NCBI GenBank assembly: GCA_024413465.1
Contig: JAKSVU010000018.1
Span: 1 to 32,944 of the forward strand
Reading direction: 5' to 3'
DNA: 32,944 bases
Source: Alphaproteobacteria bacterium
GTDB lineage: Bacteria; Pseudomonadota; Alphaproteobacteria; CAAGCB01; CAG-977
In this document: positions 31,170-32,944 of the stretch, piece after piece
How positions within the stretch are numbered: the stretch's first letter is position 1
How the letters are laid out: the number at the start of each line of letters is the position of its first letter
Program-made: the position numbers and the translations under genes
Notes under the pieces: generated by a model
The model's database searches: none
What the model saw: the letters and a program-made list of their open reading frames with translations, nothing else
What the model was told of the DNA's origin: nothing

Positions 31170-32030
31170 TTAGAAGCCTTTTTTAAATGTTTTATTGCAA
31201 TAAGGGCATACAACGTATGTTGATGAAAGTATTTTTGCAATAATAAAAAAAATTACTGGAGGTAAAAGTAGTAAAATAATCCAAGCAAAAAGTAAAATCA
31301 CTTTTATTGGATAAAAATGTTTGTCGATATTGGATATTGCTTTTTTAAAAATACCACCAGCTTTCAAAGCATTGTAGATTGACGCTGTGTTTTGACTTTT
31401 TAATCCAAATTTTTTTTCTTTTAATGCAGTGTATAATTTATCATTTAAGTTGAATTGATTTTTAATTTGATCTCCAACTAATGAAGATAATTCAGTTTTT
31501 AATCCGGATTTTAAATCAGTAGTTATTGTAGATTTAATTTGCTTTGTTGTGTTTTCTATTTGAGTATTTAATTTATTGGCAGATGCTTTTAATTTTTCAT
31601 TAGCAGAATCAATCTTCTTCTGAACGGAATCTAAATTTTTATCGATATCTGATACTTGTTTGATCCCCAATTTTGAAAGGGATGAAGTTACTTTCTTCGC
31701 AGTTTTCGTTTGTTTTGAAATGTTTTCAATTGTATCTAATTTTAATTCTTTTTCAAAATTTATCATTGGTATTGAAATTTTTGCTATGTATTTATCTAAA
31801 TTTACTTTATCAAGAGTTTTATCTGATAAAGAATTATATTGGTCTTCCAATAAGTCATTGATTTTGCTGACAGAAAAAACAATACCGTATTGTTCTAAAT
31901 GATTAGCATTCTTTAAAAAATAGAAAGTAGATGGAACAATTACAAAAATTAACCAGAGTAGAGTGGTTCTTTTAGCTAATTTTATTAAAGGTCTTTGTTG
32001 AGTTAATATTTGCTCATTTTCATTTGTCAT
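31170..32030 (-). CDS. Two-TM coiled-coil protein with C-terminal CxxC, unknown function
   Basis: A 286-residue product with transmembrane segments near both ends (about 20-38 and 240-270). Between them lies a long helical region rich in Lys, Ser and Asn (KKIDSANEKLKASANKLNTQIE), predicted coiled coil. The protein ends in VVCPYCNKTFKKGF, a single CPxC-like half zinc ribbon just after the second membrane helix. Both termini are expected in the cytosol with the coiled coil in the periplasm. No family was recognised. It converges on cysQ with an 11-base gap and is divergent from elbB. AAAGGA precedes the ATG at a spacing of nine. Confidence 0.7.
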   Translation of the reverse strand: MTNENEQILTQQRPLIKLAKRTTLLWLIFVIVPSTFYFLKNANHLEQYGIVFSVSKINDLLEDQYNSLSDKTLDKVNLDKYIAKISIPMINFEKELKLDTIENISKQTKTAKKVTSSLSKLGIKQVSDIDKNLDSVQKKIDSANEKLKASANKLNTQIENTTKQIKSTITTDLKSGLKTELSSLVGDQIKNQFNLNDKLYTALKEKKFGLKSQNTASIYNALKAGGIFKKAISNIDKHFYPIKVILLFAWIILLLLPPVIFFIIAKILSSTYVVCPYCNKTFKKGF

Positions 32031-32059
32031 AAGTATATCCTTTCTATTCCGATACTTTT

Positions 32060-32087
32060 ATATTATGATAGCATTTTGTAAACGCAA
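32060..32087 (-). promoter_or_regulatory. Putative promoter of the two-TM protein gene
   Basis: Minus strand: TTGCGT (complement of 32082-32087), a 16-base spacer and TAATAT (complement of 32060-32065). It overlaps the plus-strand promoter for elbB, so the two may compete. Confidence 0.45.
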
Positions 32088-32104
32088 GAGAATTTATATA
32101 GATA
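32076..32104 (+). promoter_or_regulatory. Putative promoter of elbB
   Basis: TTGTAA (32076-32081), a 17-base spacer and TAGATA (32099-32104). Predicted start near 32111, about 50 bases before the elbB start. Confidence 0.4.
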
Positions 32105-32160
32105 TTATTTTCGTGATAAGTGAATTTTATCATAAAACAAGGTTGAAAAGGGAGTATATG

Positions 32161-32814
32161 ATGAAAAAAATAGCCGTTTTATTGTCAGGATGTGGAGTAA
32201 TGGATGGATCTGAAATCCATGAGGCAGTAACTGCTATGTTGGCTATTGAACAACAAGGGGCTTGTTATAAATGCTTTGCTCCTCAAGGTGAACAAAACGT
32301 TGTAACTAATCATATTTTGAAACAGCCATCTCAAGAACGTAGAACAATGCCAGCAGAGGCTGCTCGTATAGCCAGAGGAGATATTGCATTATTGTCGTCT
32401 TTTGACGTTGATAATTATGACGCAATCGTTATTCCAGGTGGAATGGGGGCTATTGCAAATTTATGTACGTTTGCAATGAATGGTTCAAATTGTAGTGTTC
32501 ATCCAGATGTTGAACGTGTGATAAAAGAAATGCATAACGTTGGCAAACCAATTGTTGGTTTGTGCATTGCTCCTGTTTTATTAGTTAGAATCCTAAAAAA
32601 TATTCTTGTTACGGTTGGTAATGATAGTGAAACTATCGGAGCTATTAAGCAGATGGGGGGAGAACATCAAGTTTGTAATGCTGCAGAAGTTTGCATTGAT
32701 AAGAAAAATAAAATCATTACTACGCCTTGTTATATGTTGGATAAATGTTTAAAAGATGTTGCAATGAGTACTTCGAATGCTATCAAGACATTGATGAGTA
32801 TGTTAAAAGAATAA
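32161..32814 (+). CDS. elbB: ElbB-type glyoxalase of the DJ-1/PfpI family
   Basis: A class I glutamine-amidotransferase-like protein; E. coli ElbB (GlxIII-related) has weak glyoxalase activity and was linked to isoprenoid synthesis. The sequence starts MKKIAVLLSGCGVMDGSEIHE, then has VIPGGMGAIANL and GLCIAP with the nucleophile Cys135, and ends with GGEHQVC and ITTPCYML. I start at the ATG at 32161, six bases after AAGGGAG, which gives 217 residues, exactly the E. coli length. The adjacent ATG at 32158 is too close to the ribosome-binding site. A longer in-frame start at 32065 would add an unrelated basic stretch that contains the promoter. Confidence 0.94.
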   Translation: MKKIAVLLSGCGVMDGSEIHEAVTAMLAIEQQGACYKCFAPQGEQNVVTNHILKQPSQERRTMPAEAARIARGDIALLSSFDVDNYDAIVIPGGMGAIANLCTFAMNGSNCSVHPDVERVIKEMHNVGKPIVGLCIAPVLLVRILKNILVTVGNDSETIGAIKQMGGEHQVCNAAEVCIDKKNKIITTPCYMLDKCLKDVAMSTSNAIKTLMSMLKE

Positions 32815-32861
32815 AAAATATCTTGCAGAATAAATAAAAAAAAGGTAAAGATAATCTTGTT

Positions 32862-32937
<76 letters not shown>

Positions 32938-32944
32938 TTTTTTT

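Noticed and set aside
32823-32855. Promoter for tRNA-Thr from TTGCAG and GATAAT
   Set aside because: The spacing is 21 bases, too long for sigma-70, and the predicted start would fall on the first tRNA base.

Overview
The window reads as a low-G+C (roughly one third G+C by eye), densely coded stretch of a flagellated alphaproteobacterial chromosome. The alphaproteobacterial signs are the SerC subtype, a cpoB-tilS-ftsH order with glmM next door, a CckA-like hybrid kinase directly behind flhB, and the QmcA/NfeD pair. Gene content and base composition resemble uncultured, AT-rich gut Alphaproteobacteria, but that placement is inference. There is no insertion sequence, integrase, prophage or CRISPR array. 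No gene-free stretch exceeds 300 bases.

Layout. (1) 1-3228, plus strand: the 3' part of a repeat-containing acidic protein, then cca and a ribokinase-like kinase in a tight operon. (2) 3229-3500: a bidirectional terminator and a tRNA-His with its own promoter. (3) 3519-6058, minus: glmM-serC. (4) 6192-10222, plus: cpoB-tilS-ftsH, divergent from glmM and closed by an intrinsic terminator. (5) 10286-10870: a compact region with a 41-residue membrane peptide, a small basic ORF resembling the ribosome-rescue factor ArfA with an intrinsic terminator inside its reading frame, and tRNA-Arg. (6) 10928-14220: a chagasin-like (I42) lipoprotein, an unknown exported protein, a CDF metal transporter and an SGNH-like membrane protein. 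(7) 23995 down to 14223, minus: an eight-gene collinear run, qmcA-nfeD-two GT-C-like membrane proteins with a bitopic protein between them-a WYL/TerB-like cytosolic protein-a periplasmic coiled-coil protein-a degenerate chemoreceptor. (8) 24078-24413: a DUF486 membrane protein. (9) 24524-31158, plus: a sigma-54-type promoter, then flgB-flgC-fliE-fliQ-fliR-flhB, a CckA-like hybrid kinase and cysQ. (10) 31170-32937: a two-TM protein with a terminal CxxC, divergent elbB, and tRNA-Thr.

How they work together. Flagellar rod and export genes run under what looks like an RpoN promoter, straight into a soluble multi-PAS CckA-like kinase. This physically couples flagellar assembly to the cell-cycle phosphorelay. 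The eight-gene run looks like an envelope-modification unit with its own sensor-like protein and has no obvious named counterpart.

The strongest candidate for something under-described is the ArfA-like ORF at 10523. Its own promoter and a textbook terminator imply a transcript that ends before any stop codon, the non-stop mRNA logic known for arfA in other proteobacteria. All functional statements rest on motifs read by eye. No database search was run.
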